Of a stretch of 64,000 nucleotides of DNA, positions 14,392-27,562 are shown in pieces. Source of the DNA: Aulostomus chinensis. Lineage: Eukaryota; Chordata; Actinopteri; Syngnathiformes; Aulostomidae. Location of the stretch: contig JBBMOA010000009.1 in NCBI GenBank assembly GCA_037954235.1, positions 28,430,126 to 28,494,125 on the forward strand. The letters are read 5' to 3'. Below the pieces are notes generated by a model, which worked only from the letters and a program-made list of their open reading frames with translations, was not told where the DNA came from and did not search any database. Made by a program: the position numbers and the translations under genes. Numbering within the stretch: position 1 is the stretch's first letter; each line of letters begins with the position of its first letter.

Positions 14392-14459
<68 letters not shown>
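14392..14459. repeat. (AC)n array
   Basis: About 68 bp. With the (GT)n array at 14568-14611 it forms a potential inverted pair. Confidence 0.97.
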
Positions 14460-14463
<4 letters not shown>

Positions 14464-14566
14464 AACACTGCAACCACAAGCAAGCAGACATGACTGAGTA
14501 GAAGACCTGTATTGTGTTGTATAGTGTGTGTGTGTTCTTGTTGTCTGTCTGTTTGTGTGTGTGTGA

Positions 14567-14567
<1 letters not shown>

Positions 14568-14611
<44 letters not shown>
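14568..14611. repeat. (GT)n array
   Basis: About 44 bp, reverse-complementary to the AC arrays on either side (14392-14459; 14704-14753). Confidence 0.97.
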
Positions 14612-14612
<1 letters not shown>

Positions 14613-14703
14613 TCTATGTTGTGTTTCTTTAATGAGCTCAATTTACACACTTTGTTAATTGGCTGACACAGCAAAGGACTGTCCAAGATCTACACACCAG
14701 TCC

Positions 14704-14749
<46 letters not shown>

Positions 14750-14753
14750 CACA
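14704..14753. repeat. (CA)n array
   Basis: About 50 bp with one CG interruption. Confidence 0.96.
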
Positions 14754-17700
14754 GACATTGCATCTCCATTTCACTCTGCTTATTTATTCATGTATTAGTT
14801 GGTTTGTTCCACTAGGTCCACTAGCAGACTGCTGTTGTAATTGCCACTATATTCTCCGCATTGATTTCTACTCCAACTGCCACACTTGTGCGCGCACACA
14901 CAAACACACACAAACATACACACACACACACACACACACACTCGTGCACACACTCCCCAGAAGTGCCTCTTCTTTGTAAATCTACCTTCACAAGAAACAA
15001 AGCAGCTACAAATTGTATTCTCGGTCAATTTATATACCCATTTATCCATTTACCTGTATCTCCCTACCATGCATTTATTCCAGGTAACAAAGACAGAGAC
15101 AGCACCCAGTATAATTAAAGTACCCGCAAGTGGAGGAGACGTGAGCTTCCTGCAGCACACTCCCCATCACACCGGCTGTAAAAATAGCATCAACCCCACA
15201 ATCCTGGGCAATGTTCTGTCTGCCTGCAGCTCAGGGCTTGTTTCTGGTGAGCAATAGCAGATACAGAGGAGAGATTTTGCTGCTGCTGCACAACAAATAC
15301 AGAGCAGCCAGTCGGCCGCAGAGGCATTCTGTTCTAGCTCGATGTGATTGCCCATTCAGGCCGGACTGTGTATGTGTGTGAGAGAGCCATGCTAAACATG
15401 ATTACAGACGGGAACGGGTTACGTTTTTGTGTGTCCGTGTGTGTATATACGTGTGTGTTTGTGTGTGTTTGTGGGTATGTGGGCAGGCAGGACAGGAGGT
15501 CTGCAGGGAGAGATAACTGCTCAAATCTGTCCTCTCCTTCTCACTCACACCCTTCTTCTCAGACCTCTAAAAGCTTACCCCAAGGCTTACCCAGCACGCA
15601 AACACCCACACAAACACACATACACACAGCATCCTCACATCAACCCTATCCCCAACTCCCATTTCAATGTTTGTGGTTCTCCTGAGTCCAGAGTAGTTGA
15701 GGTTAATTTGAGAGAAACAGACAGAGACAACAAGTGCATTAGAACAGTTCTGTCCAGCGGGGGTTATCATCTATTAATGAGGTGCAGGACAAAAGTTCAC
15801 ACATGCATGCGTGTGTATGCACATATGCACTGACTTGCACTTGCAGCACACATTCAGAGAGGGAGCTGGAGAGAGGCTCTTCAATATTTAAACAGGATGC
15901 TCTGAAGTTGAAATTGGGGTGGGATAGGGAGATGCTCCGATGCCCTGAAAAACTCAAATCATTTGGATTCTGCAGGTAAACATACTGCATGCAGCACAAT
16001 GAGAAACACACAATGCTTCCTTAATAAGTCTCCATATTTTGTCTATCCTCCATATGCTCCTTTGCACGCAGTCATTTTTTTCAGCAGCTGTTCTTCCTTC
16101 GCAGCGACCCGTTACCCTCTTCTCTCTTCTCTCTCCCCATGAACAAACAACTCTGCCTCAGATGGATTTTCTCTGCAGCATGCCTCATTGCGTTATCTCC
16201 TCTTTCCCAAACACCTCTGGGGTCACAAAGACCATGCTATGTCAAGGAGATTCTTGAGATCACAATCTCCGTGCTGAGAAGTCTCAACTGTGAATAAATA
16301 TGTCCTCAAAGCAGCTCAAGCACCACCACCTCTGCCTCGGACAGGCAACCAGGGGGCAGCACTGTCACCGTCATCATCATGCGGGTGGCCGGACCTCTAC
16401 GACGGACGCATTCGTGGCGAGAAACGGTTGTGATCTGATGAATTCCTGTCATGTATACCAAGTGCTTCCAGTGACCATGGTAGAAGTCATGCCCCTGAAA
16501 GGAGAATTCAGAGGGTTGTGCTGCCATGGTCAGCACCACAGACAGCTCCCTGCCGCATCAGGTGCAGCCTGGATGACACGACACAGCAATTCAAAGTGGG
16601 GTTGGAGGACCTGTAGGGCCTCATTAGTATAGTCAGGGATATGCACAGTATTCCCAACTCAGAGCCGAGGAATATTCACAGCACAGCCTGACACTAATGC
16701 TTCAAGCACACAACATGGATGCTAAATCTTTCCGGATGTCTCACCTTTTAAAGAAGCTATCAACTCCTCTTTTATCACCATTCCACTAAAGGGAATTCGG
16801 GAAAGATTAATGAGTCTATCCAACAGGATTTAAGTATGAACAAGCACACAGTAAACACCGTGGCTCACGGTGATGAGATTTAACCAATAAACAATGTCTG
16901 TCAACTCTGACTCCCCTGCAAACCCACTGATCTCATTATTTTATGCAAAATGCAGAACACAGTCATCTATATTCATGTTGCTCAAAAAGTGCAGTCAGTC
17001 AGGGATTTTCATCCAAATGTTGCAGGTCGTTCTCATTCACTCTTCCTATTAGACCTAAATTAAATCATGCACTGTAATTCATCAGTAACCCACTTAATTG
17101 TGAGCCCAGACGTCAGGATGTTTACAGCCATTTTGATGTATCTTATCCCAAAACAGGTCATTTCCCTACACAAGTCGATTCGGCGGTTAAACCAGAGTCT
17201 TTACATCACCATGGTGAAAACACTGCATGGCCCACTGAGAGAATACCAGGACTTCTGCGAGATACTCCAGCGATTAGTGGAGGCGATCTCTTCGCTAGTG
17301 AGGATGATGAATGAACAATTGTGCATTTTAAGATACTGTACAAATGTTTCATGAGTAGAAATGTTCTTAATGAGTCAAATCCAAAACAGGTTTAGGTGTG
17401 ATAAGAGCAGAGACATGTAGAAAACATATTGGCAAAAATAATTGACAATGTAATTCCTTGTGACTGAAAGCTAGAGAGCCATCGGCATCACAAATGAAGC
17501 TCCTCTTTGTGCCCTCCTCTGCCACAGCTGCAGCCTGGGAGAGGACACAAGGCCGACTCAGCCTCATCACATAAAGGCAGGCGGAATGCTAATAAAGTTG
17601 GATTCAATCAAATTGAAAGTAGTCTTTTGGCAATTCATGGCTTTAAAATTAGAATTCTTGTTTTGCATTCAGAGGCTCTCGCTGTCTCTCCTTCACAGCC

Positions 17701-18796
17701 TGAGTCTTCCGCTGGCTGGAAGTGAAAGAATGTCGTGTTATCATAAGGATGTGCAAGGTATTTGTTTGTCTATATAATAACTCAAACATTTGGAGTTAAG
17801 TGTTGGAATAATAAATGATCTTGTATTTCCAAGTAAAATCCCAGAACATCATATCTGGTGCTAAAGGGAGACTCCTGACATTCCAAGGGATCGTCTTTTT
17901 GGTGGTTTGTTGCTTTTTTGCTCGGGGAGTTTGTTGTTGAAGTCGTCTTCTCCTGCACACCGATGCATTGGTGCCTCCTCGCCCGCTGGGGCTCGTCCAG
18001 CCGAGCAACAAGTTCCTGGCTGCTCCGTCATCATCAGTCCAACAAATGATATCCTGCAGATATTACCACTCTGTTTTTCAGTGTTGTAGGAGCAGAGCAT
18101 TAAAATATGGGTTTATTATGTGGAAAAGTGGCTGTGTTTGTGTGCAGGCATCCACTTGTGAGAGTGCACATGAGCATGACTAGAGCTCTCTCCTGGTGCG
18201 TGCCCTCACAGTGCTGCGGCTAATGGCAGTGTCATAATATTAGTCATATTAGGAGGGGATTAGAAAGGGAAACCGTCTTAAGGATGTGATCCCTGGGAGG
18301 GGGTGCCAGATACTGCTTGTATTACTGTCAGCGCTGTCTCACATACACACTGGGAACCGAGCAGCTTCGCCTGCTTTCCTCAATAGAATCTGCAGAGAAA
18401 CATGACACACTGAAGCACACCACCTACTATAGCTCATTCCCTTCATCCACTGTGTGTTTTTATCTCATCTATTGAAGAGCTGGTGTGAAACATGTCTAGC
18501 AGAAAAACAGAAATGCTCTGGCTGTGCTGAAAGGTGAAGCAGTCCTGCATTCTAGAGCCCACTTAAGAATGCTGTGGCCCAATTTACAGCCTGAGAACCT
18601 TCAGCAGCCCACGCAAACCTTTAATCACAAAAAACTCTGATCAAACACACAGGAAAGAAGTATTTCCCTATATATTTGTGAGAAAAGAAGTATGTGAATG
18701 TGTGCCTGTGGCAACACACTGCAAATCAGAAAGCACTGAGAGACAGAAAACCTCAGCCAGGGAGGCAAGAAACCCAGCTGTGTCCATCCGACGGGC

Positions 18797-18850
18797 CAGA
18801 GCAGGATCCAGGATCTAGAATCTGATCCAGATTGCCACCAAAAGGAAATC
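18797..18850. repeat. Ancient interspersed repeat fragment, copy 2
   Basis: GGATCCAGGATCTAGAATC followed by TGATCCAGATTGCCACCAAA and CTCCTCTTCCTTGG resembles the head of the same family as the copy near 8.1 kb. Short and uncertain. Confidence 0.35.
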
Positions 18851-18913
18851 TCCTCTTCCTTGGATTATTATTAAATGGACTTTCATCAAATGTATGCACT
18901 CATTTTTTTTTAA

Positions 18914-18940
18914 ATATCCTGCTAACTGATAGCAGGATAT
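18914..18940. repeat. Perfect 11-bp inverted repeat, 5-nt loop
   Basis: ATATCCTGCTA at 18914-18924 and TAGCAGGATAT at 18930-18940. Confidence 0.9.
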
Positions 18941-19085
18941 ATCAAATCAAACATATTTGGCATGAATTTCAAATCAAATCACACACTTGAACATTTCTAG
19001 GTCGTGTGTCAGCGGGATTACACAAAACTATGCAGCTGATTTTCATAGGAGAGGATGAAAACAACATTGAGAGGCAGGTTGGTCA

Positions 19086-19104
19086 TAGCGTCCCCTGGTG
19101 GCAG
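19086..19104 (-). promoter_or_regulatory. CTCF-like motif
   Basis: The - strand reads CTGCCACCAGGGGACGCTA, one core mismatch from the CTCF consensus. Confidence 0.45.
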
Positions 19105-19626
19105 CAGAAATTAACCTATTTTACAGTTTGATGTACTCTGAGGGAGCTGAAGTCTGTCAATCGTGGCTGAAGCCAAAGAAACAAACGGCCTGAGGTCTGT
19201 GAATGTCCAACAGTACAGGATAGTTGTGGTGTACAAATGCAGAAGTAGAATCAACGGGTGTGTGTGACTTCCTCCACCTTCATCTGCACCATCAGAGAGC
19301 TTCAGACCAGCTACTTCCAAGACACACACTCACACACAATACAAAAACTGCACAAATTACTGTTGCGTATGTGCTCAAATACAACAATCTACAGTTCATA
19401 AAGCTTCATACCAAATGCATAATAGCATAATTAGATATAATTGCATGTGCTGTGGGCTTGCCTGACAACCTAATGAGGCAAACATAAAATAGCTAGTGGT
19501 TCCACTTATAAGAACATAATCAAAGACTAAAAGATAAAAGGGCATACACAAACAAACACAGGCAGGCAGCAGGACAGGCCTGCAGCGAGACAGACGCCGA
19601 AGAGTTGAAATTATTAAAGAAAAGAC

Positions 19627-19746
19627 AGAGAGAGAGAGACGGGGAGAGAGAGAGAGAGAGAGAGAGACGGGGAGAGAGGTTACTACTCTCATTATACTCT
19701 GTAAACAGCGGCTCTGTCTGTCATGACTGTGTCTGTGTGTGGGTGT

Positions 19747-19785
<39 letters not shown>

Positions 19786-19804
19786 TGTCTCTCTCTCTCT
19801 CTCT
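19627..19804. repeat. (GA)n then (TG)n-(CT)n
   Basis: GA with GACGGG interruptions at 19627-19677; TG at 19736-19790; CT to 19804. Confidence 0.93.
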
Positions 19805-19917
19805 CACTGCAAAGTCTTTTGGATGTGATTTTGCTCCCAACCATTCCTTCCTCTTAACTACAGCTAAAGGAATGACCCAGGCAAGCTCAGGCCTCAGGAG
19901 AGCACAGCAAAGACAGG

Positions 19918-20070
<153 letters not shown>

Positions 20071-20959
20071 CAAGGCCAGGGCTAATTATGCTAGGCTAAT
20101 GACCGCTGTGATTGCTGTCTAGTTGTTGATGAAGAAAGCTGCTGGAGCCAGAGGCTTGTATGTGTGCTGTAGCCCTGACTTCTGGATAGCGGCTTCTCTC
20201 TGCTGTCAGCCATAATGAGTCAGCCATGACACGGCCAAAGCATCAGTGTCTATATTAGTCCGGTTTTAAGAGCCGCTGATAGCGACAGCACCTCCCAGCC
20301 CACACACTGGCGCAGAATCCTGTCACTGCACTCTAATTTGCAGGAGCCATCGCTGGGCGAAAGATCAGCAAATCAAATTTGCACATTCATAAAGTCTCTT
20401 TCCAAGCAAGTATGAATTTATGAACACAATTCACACAAAATCAAGTCCAAATAGGGTTCCTGTTCATCTTAACACAGCAGGAATGAAAGTGGACACAATT
20501 AAATACAAATCCAGACCTGTGCCGTTTGTTTTCGAGAGGTCTTGTGCTAAAGCAGCTGTCTGATCGACCACGTGAGGGTTTCGCTGGGTGCGAGTGGACA
20601 GTGAAGCGCTGCCATGCTGCAGTCACTGAACGTTCTCTACTCCAAACACAGGAGAAGCTCAGTCACCAGCCCGGCTGGACAACATCCCCTTGTGTGCGAC
20701 AAGCATTTAGACTCAGTTCTTGAACGGCGATGAAACTTCCTTCTGTTGTCATCTACAAAACTCTGTTTGGCAGCTTATATAGAATTTATACGTATGACTA
20801 GAAAGCACTCATGTTTCTCTGCGTCTTATTCCAAACCCCTAAACCGTGTCCTGGAGCTTGATATTTGTCTTTCTCTATACAGCCACAATGAATTTCCTGA
20901 TAACGTGCTCAACTTCCTGAAATAACTACAGTCCAGCAATGGCCTGGAAAAGTCTTCAG

Positions 20960-21095
20960 GCTTGAGGAGCAACAATTTGACCCCCAAAAGTTAAGCCTTG
21001 TTCCTTGTAACATCGTCCATCTTTCCACCAGATTTCATCAACTTTTGTGGGTCTTCAGGTATTCAGACAGACAAGCACGCTGGATCACAAGACCT
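20960..21095. repeat. Ancient interspersed repeat fragment, copy 3
   Basis: CTTGTTCCTTGTAACATCGTCCATCTTTCCACC, given here only by its parts (CTTGTTCCTTG; CATCTTTCCACCAGATTTCA), then CAGGTATTCAGACAGACAAG, parallels the tail half of the copy near 8.1 kb. Confidence 0.4.
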
Positions 21096-21718
21096 TCTTT
21101 TTGTCCTTTCACTCAAGGTATTTCTGACAGTCATGATGCAAAGATGAGACGAGTCAGAAAAAAACTTTAACCCACTTGCTATGCATGTGCATAAAGACTG
21201 TCGTTTTTTTGGTCTTTATTCAACAATTTTATGGTATCCAGTGTGAAAGGACTGCAGTAGCAACATGTTGAGTCGGTGGCTGCAGTGTAACAGGGAGCGC
21301 ATCTGAAGTGCACTCAAACGCACCGATTCGAGCATTCACCTCAGTCTGATGGCAGATTGACACTGAGGCACAAACAAAGCCGAAGCTTTTGCATTTCAGC
21401 ATCAGAAGACAGAAGTCAGTCAAACAACTGATTCTAAAACCAGTTATTTGCTTGACAAATTTAAGTAAAACACAGATTTACCTTGTAACACAATGCACTG
21501 TATCAATATTTAGCAAGGGTTTCCAATATTCTGAGCTTCACTGAGGTAGAAAATTGAGAAAGTTTTGGGCAGGTAGATTTATTTTTTATAGAAGTCTGGA
21601 GAAGAAGAGGAGGAGGAGGAGAAGTTATCACATCCGTCCAGCCTGCAGCACCGACCTGCTCTCAAAGGGTACGCAGCTGTACGCTCTGAGAGTATATTAT
21701 ATGGTCACGTGCAAAATA

Positions 21719-21740
21719 CTTATCTATCCATCTATCTATC

Positions 21741-21800
<60 letters not shown>

Positions 21801-21807
21801 GAGAGAG
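21719..21807. repeat. (TCTA)n-(TA)n-(GA)n compound array
   Basis: TATC/TCTA units, then about 26 bp TA, then about 38 bp GA, in immediate succession. Confidence 0.96.
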
Positions 21808-22034
21808 GTGTGGATATATATATTAGGACCTGTCTGATTACAGTGCTGCCAGTATCTGCTGTTCACTGCTGGCCTTTAACCTGAGGAACACACCTACTTT
21901 TGTGCTGAATTTACAGGTTGAGCTGCAACAGACTGAAGAGAAGAAAAGCGCTTGAATTAGCGCCGAACATCACTAGGAAATACACTCAATCATGCAACCC
22001 TTAGCAGAGAAGGAAATAATAGTCCAAACCATAC

Positions 22035-22093
22035 TGAGAGAGAGAGAGAGACAGACAGAGAGAGAGAGAGACAGACGGAGAGAGAGAGAGAGG
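22035..22093. repeat. (GA)n array with GACAGAC interruptions
   Basis: Three GA blocks separated by ACAGAC. Confidence 0.95.
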
Positions 22094-22410
22094 AGTCTGG
22101 TGAAGATAGATGGTCATTAATAGTGCAAATGAAGGGAAACATGTCATGACAGAGCCTATGAGTTGCCGGAAAAGGTGATGGATGGCCTTCAATTCAAATA
22201 CATGGCACTTCATCGCTCAAGTCAGACATAAATACACACACACGCACACACACACACGCACACGCACGCACAAGCATACATGCACTCTCGCATTCTCTCT
22301 CTCTCTTATTAACCTTCCTCTTTCTAAACATCCTCGTCCACTGTTTTGCGCGAGCTTGTCAGCTGTAATGTGCTGGCACTGCAATCACGTCGATAGCCTT
22401 TGAAAATGCT

Positions 22411-22447
<37 letters not shown>

Positions 22448-23454
22448 ATTATCAGCTGTTGCTTATAAGTTTCTGTCAATTGATTGACCTTTTAAAGAAT
22501 TCTTTCGAAAAGTCTTATTTTGGATGATGAGAATAATCTTCTTTGTCAGAGCGATGTTACGTGGCTGTAACCTGCAGCACAGGTCTGAGAGACTTGATGA
22601 AGGTCTGAATGAACTTCAGTTCAGTAAACGATCAAATGATACAGGAACATTTCACTTCTGAGGCTCAACGCTCACACAAGAAACCTGTAACCCACGCTGG
22701 ACACCCTCGTCACTGACACTCACCTCACAATTACTGTTGTTAACTGAGTATTTATTCCGATAAATACACACTATTGCACTGCGGTCGACGTACCTCAACT
22801 GTGCATCATTCAGCATTTATGAAGGCGCGTTCATCCTCGTCGACGCACTGTGAACCATTCCACTGATTGATGCAAGAAACATAACTGCGCTTTTCTTTCT
22901 CCGCACACGTTTCTACATGTGAACACGTCCATAAACATCCTTATTGTGGCTGCTGCTGTGCGTCTCTGGTCAGTGTGAAAACCTTTACAGGTGTAAACTG
23001 TGAGCTTGGCCTCATCAAGCCGATTGTGTTTATTTCTTTGTACAGTCACACAAAACAGAAAAAGCAGCCAACGCTCACGTTCAAGAAGCTGTGATTGAAT
23101 CAACAACTTCATTATGAAGAATTCGCGAGTTAACCGGCCTTTAGCGCTACAGACCTCCAGAGATCCAGGATGGCGGGGAGGTTCTCCTCTGCCCCTTTTG
23201 GCTCTGTGTTCGATGGGAAGCCTGCGTGTGGCACGGGGATGCTGGGTAAACAGCACTTCTGTAAAGTGCTTTTTTGCGGCCTGTGTATACCTGGGTAATA
23301 GAGGAAGTAATGGAGTTTGCTCAGGCTACAGTAATCCTGGAGCTGTGAGCTCAGCAGCTGCTGCTGTTCTCCTCCACAGCAGGTGCTGCTGATGTTGTTG
23401 TCGCTGTCACCATTACTGTCCCACACCCGCCATCTGGGAGCCAAGTCCTGTGTG

Positions 23455-23498
<44 letters not shown>
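23455..23498. repeat. (TG)n array
   Basis: Pure TG, about 44 bp, directly beside the candidate exon acceptor at 23448. Confidence 0.97.
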
Positions 23499-23501
<3 letters not shown>

Positions 23502-23622
23502 TGTAAAGGTTTTGTTGCTTATTTTTGTCCAAATGCAGCAAATGTGATTTCTGAGATTAGGATTCGGCTCTCCACTTGAACCGAAGTCAGAGGAATATCC
23601 TACTAAGGACAGCTATAGGAAG

Positions 23623-23623
<1 letters not shown>

Positions 23624-23702
<79 letters not shown>
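23624..23702. repeat. (TG)n array
   Basis: Pure TG, about 79 bp. Confidence 0.97.
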
Positions 23703-23708
<6 letters not shown>

Positions 23709-24152
23709 TAAGAATCTAAAAAATATATGTTTGGATGTTATAGCTCACCTTTGGGAGGTGGAACAAGAGCAGTGCTGGCGGCTAGGAATGAATTTACGGC
23801 CGTTCTCCCAGAAACAATTTCTTTATGTGGGTTACACACATACAGAGAGGCGACTCGCCCCCTCTGGGCCTCCACACACAGCTGCTGGAGATGGCCAATG
23901 AAATACAGAATACCGTTTATAGGACACATGCTTTTTATTTGTTCTTATTTATCCCCTGTAGCTTTCCTGTTTTCATCTGCTTTTCTCCTTCCTTCCTCTT
24001 TCTCTCTCTCTCTCTACCAAGACCTTTTTCTAACTCATTTCTCATTCTTGTCCTTTTTCCATTCTCTCATCATGCACAGCTACAGAAGGTGGCAAATAAA
24101 AAAGGAATCACCTTTTATGGAACATGTTTTATTTCTTCTGGTTACTGTATTT

Positions 24153-24169
24153 TTCTCTCTCTGTCTCTC

Positions 24170-24211
<42 letters not shown>
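24153..24211. repeat. (CT)n array
   Basis: CT with two GTCT interruptions. Confidence 0.95.
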
Positions 24212-24213
<2 letters not shown>

Positions 24214-25467
24214 GACAGAATCTCTAAGCTCATGACCAGGACTGATTGGAAGAGAAGGATAGAACAAGCGAGTGAGAGATGATGGTGGTGGTGATGGTAC
24301 TGTGCAGTCTGGATTTCACCTCAGTGCAGTCAGTGATGAATGAGGCAAAGTTGTAAATGTTGCAACAAAAATGTAGATTTGAACAAAATATGCAAAAACC
24401 CGTACATATATACATAGAAATGTACTACTCTATAAAAATAGAAATAATCTAAATACAGTTGTGTCCTGGGGAATTGAAGAGTTCCCATCCCTCATGGCCT
24501 GATGCTTTCTCCTCTCAACGGTCTCGCTGTCATAACCCTCCATCTTTAAGAAATGTGCGTCTCAGGAAGTTAAATTTACTCTGAATACGTGCAGATGTAA
24601 AGCAAAAAGCAATGATCAATAGAGTAATTTGTGCAGAAGGTGTTTATCGAACTAGCCAGTAATGTTATAACATTTCACCACGTCATTCATCAGCCTGTGG
24701 CCACATTAAAAATACATATGAGCATTTCTAGGAGCAACTAATCACTAACCGCATATTCGTTTTCTTTAATGTATTCTTATCTCCCCATAAAACCCAACAT
24801 CCAATCTCCCTCCCTCCTCCGCTCGCCAGCTCCCTGCATCTCTTTCCGCTGTCAGTCATGTCTCACTGTCAGTTCTCTTCCTCCTTATTTTCTTGCCTCC
24901 TTGCTCGGTTTCTCCGCCTCATCTCCTCCGTGTTCTCAACAGCAGCTTATGAAAACAGAGGGAGCGAGCGGCAGATGGAGCAGCAAGGATGTCAAAATTA
25001 GATTCGCAGTTAGAATGACCGTCTTTGTTTGAATCCCACCCCCCCCCCCACCCCCCAAAAAAAGCTTGTGTGCACATACAAGTTCATGAAAAGGCCGTCA
25101 CGGGCCACTGAGCAGCAGGCTGCAGTGAGAGGGAGCGCATCCAGTGGGCAACACCTTCCACACCTCTCAGCCTCCAGACTGACGCCACTAAGCCACCGGC
25201 ATATTGATCATCATGTTCCTCCTCAGACACGTCCGAATATGCTGAGTGAAAATGGCAGACAGGTAGCAGCGCGTCACAAAGAGGGGACACCTTTTCTGGT
25301 CCTCCTCCGTGAATCATGTAGCACCTGGATACGCCACAGCTCCCCAAAACCAGGCGGCAAGGATCCGTTTGCCAGCGCTGAACACCGGCTCTACTTCAGA
25401 AAGCGGCGCAGTGGAGCTGGCGCCAAATACGCACAGCTGCGACCTGCGATGCACACCCGCGTGCCCC

Positions 25468-25471
<4 letters not shown>

Positions 25472-25518
<47 letters not shown>

Positions 25519-25531
25519 ATGGGGGGGGGGG
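25472..25531. repeat. (GT)n followed by an 11-G run
   Basis: GT repeats to 25516, then AGAT and 11 G. Confidence 0.95.
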
Positions 25532-25810
25532 TATACAGGGCTGTGCAACACCCTGTAAAACCGCAATCATTTGTCTTTTTTATGAACCGTGATTATAAAG
25601 CGGGTACTCACGCCGGGATATTACCGTGTTCAACCCCTTTGCGTAACTCTCACGCCTTTGGACAATCAAGCCCTCGGGAGCAGGTGAAGTCTAATCCAGC
25701 CTGCGCTGACACGGTTTCCAGAGAACAGAGTTATACAATCACACTCGTGCACGGAGGGTATAAACTATACTTTTTATTATGACATGCACCAGGCTGCTCT
25801 ATGCAGGTAG

Positions 25811-25814
25811 GTGT

Positions 25815-25885
<71 letters not shown>

Positions 25886-25898
25886 GGGGGGGGGGGGG
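25811..25898. repeat. (TG)n with 13-G run
   Basis: TG/CG repeats to 25885, then about 13 G. Confidence 0.95.
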
Positions 25899-26468
25899 TT
25901 ATCCAGACATCCGTACCTGTTGGTGCGGTGTGGTCTTGTTCTGTTAGCCCAGCAGGTAGACTTCTCTCCTCATAGCCGCTGCGCTATCCGAGTCGGAAGA
26001 GAGGCTCGCATCCCCTCTCCAGCACCAGGAGACGCGCTCACACACCGGCCGCTCGGGTTCGTCTGGAGAGGAAAAGTTACACCATAGCATCCACCTCCGC
26101 AGCCGGGCTGGACAGACACGGCTCCACAGCCAGATGTGACCTCCTTTAGGAAAACCAGCGCGCTGCTCCCGCGGCTACTCCGGTGCAAGGAAGGGTCCTC
26201 TGAAAGTTCCGGTCTTCTCCTCCTCCTCTGCGCGGCGAGTGAGGCAGGAAACTTAGTTTATGAGCCAACATAGAAGGAGAAATCCAACTTCAACCTCCCC
26301 GTCAGGCGTCGCGCCCAGAATCCCTTCAATCCTCGTTCAGGGGAGCGGTGAGAAAGTGGTGGGACAGATGTGCGATGCAGCCCGAGAGTCAGACAGACTG
26401 TTGTTGCGCTCCAGCTCGTCCGCCTGCAGGATGAAGAGCGCTGCCAGACCGCCCGCTCCGAAGTGGAG

Positions 26469-26487
26469 CAGCGCCCCCTAGCGGCCA
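26469..26487 (-). promoter_or_regulatory. Strong CTCF-like motif
   Basis: The - strand reads TGGCCGCTAGGGGGCGCTG, very close to the vertebrate CTCF consensus core CCANNAGGGGGCGC. It sits at the edge of the CpG-rich stretch. Confidence 0.5.
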
Positions 26488-26634
26488 CACGAGGAAACAA
26501 CAGGCTGTGGGGGACACGCAATCAACAGAAGTACTTTACTGTACAGTGAAGTCAAGAGGACCGAGGACTGTACCAAGACCTGTTATAGGCTACTAGTCGT
26601 CTCTAGTCAGTCTAGACTGGAAGACTTACCAGAT

Positions 26635-26675
<41 letters not shown>

Positions 26676-27003
26676 ACTATGGCAGACTTTCATTCTATCA
26701 ACTCACAACCATGATGTTCACAGTCTCTCACACACATACCCACAAGTGCAGATGCATCAGCCAGGCTTCTCAGGGGGCCCGAGGCTGGACATGGGGAATG
26801 TCTGAAATGTTGTGTCACTCCTCAACCCTCAGCCCCCCAGAGTCCCCTGAGACCCCCCTTCCCCCCCGGCCGCCACCCCCACCTCTCTCAGCTGTGTGAA
26901 GTTCAAATTAAATTGAACTCACTTTAGCTGAGCTATGGACATTTCCCAGTAGACTACACAAACAGGAGCAGTGGGGAGATCGACACCATGCCCAGCCAAA
27001 CTG

Positions 27004-27060
<57 letters not shown>

Positions 27061-27203
27061 GTTTCACTCTCTTACACTGTCTCAAATGACCTGAACTGCC
27101 CAAAGAAGTTTACTCACAACAAATGACTTTATCCAGCTGCAGTCGCTCTGGCCAGTGCAGTTCATTCTGCTGGCTCTGGGGTGTAACTGTGTTCTCTCAC
27201 TCT

Positions 27204-27221
27204 GTGTGTGCATGTGCGTGT

Positions 27222-27269
<48 letters not shown>

Positions 27270-27292
27270 GTGTGTGTGTGTGTGCTCATGTG

Positions 27293-27358
<66 letters not shown>
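27204..27358. repeat. (TG)n array, about 155 bp, interrupted
   Basis: TG repeats with occasional CG, CATG and TATG interruptions. Long open frames on both strands here are artefacts. Confidence 0.97.
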
Positions 27359-27359
<1 letters not shown>

Positions 27360-27472
27360 TTCTTTCTCTGGCAACAAGAGAAACAGATAGATGAGGCCTG
27401 AGAAGTTTGATGGTAGGGAGGACTTTGTAAAACAAACACAACATAAATGAAGTGGAGCCAGCAAACCACTGC

Positions 27473-27474
<2 letters not shown>

Positions 27475-27560
<86 letters not shown>
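27475..27560. repeat. (TG)n-(GA)n compound array
   Basis: About 52 bp of TG followed directly by about 34 bp of GA. Confidence 0.97.

Positions 27561-27562
<2 letters not shown>

Larger units (their letters stand above)
25300..26500. promoter_or_regulatory. CpG-rich stretch, promoter-like, gene unknown
   Basis: CpG dinucleotides are frequent here, especially 25960-26480, unlike the flanking sequence. No conserved protein is visible. On the + strand the short frame MTCTRLLYA starts at 25779 and runs into GCAG/GTAGGT, a strong donor at 25806/25807, with TATAAACTA about 20 bp upstream of the ATG; on the - strand a CTG/GTAAGT donor lies at about 26632. Either could mark a first exon of a gene whose remaining exons I cannot find. 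Interrupted by two TG arrays with poly(G). Confidence 0.4.

Noticed and set aside
22831..23256. 141-codon frame on the - strand
   Set aside because: No family recognised, no splice signals at its ends and poor codon pattern; left as chance.
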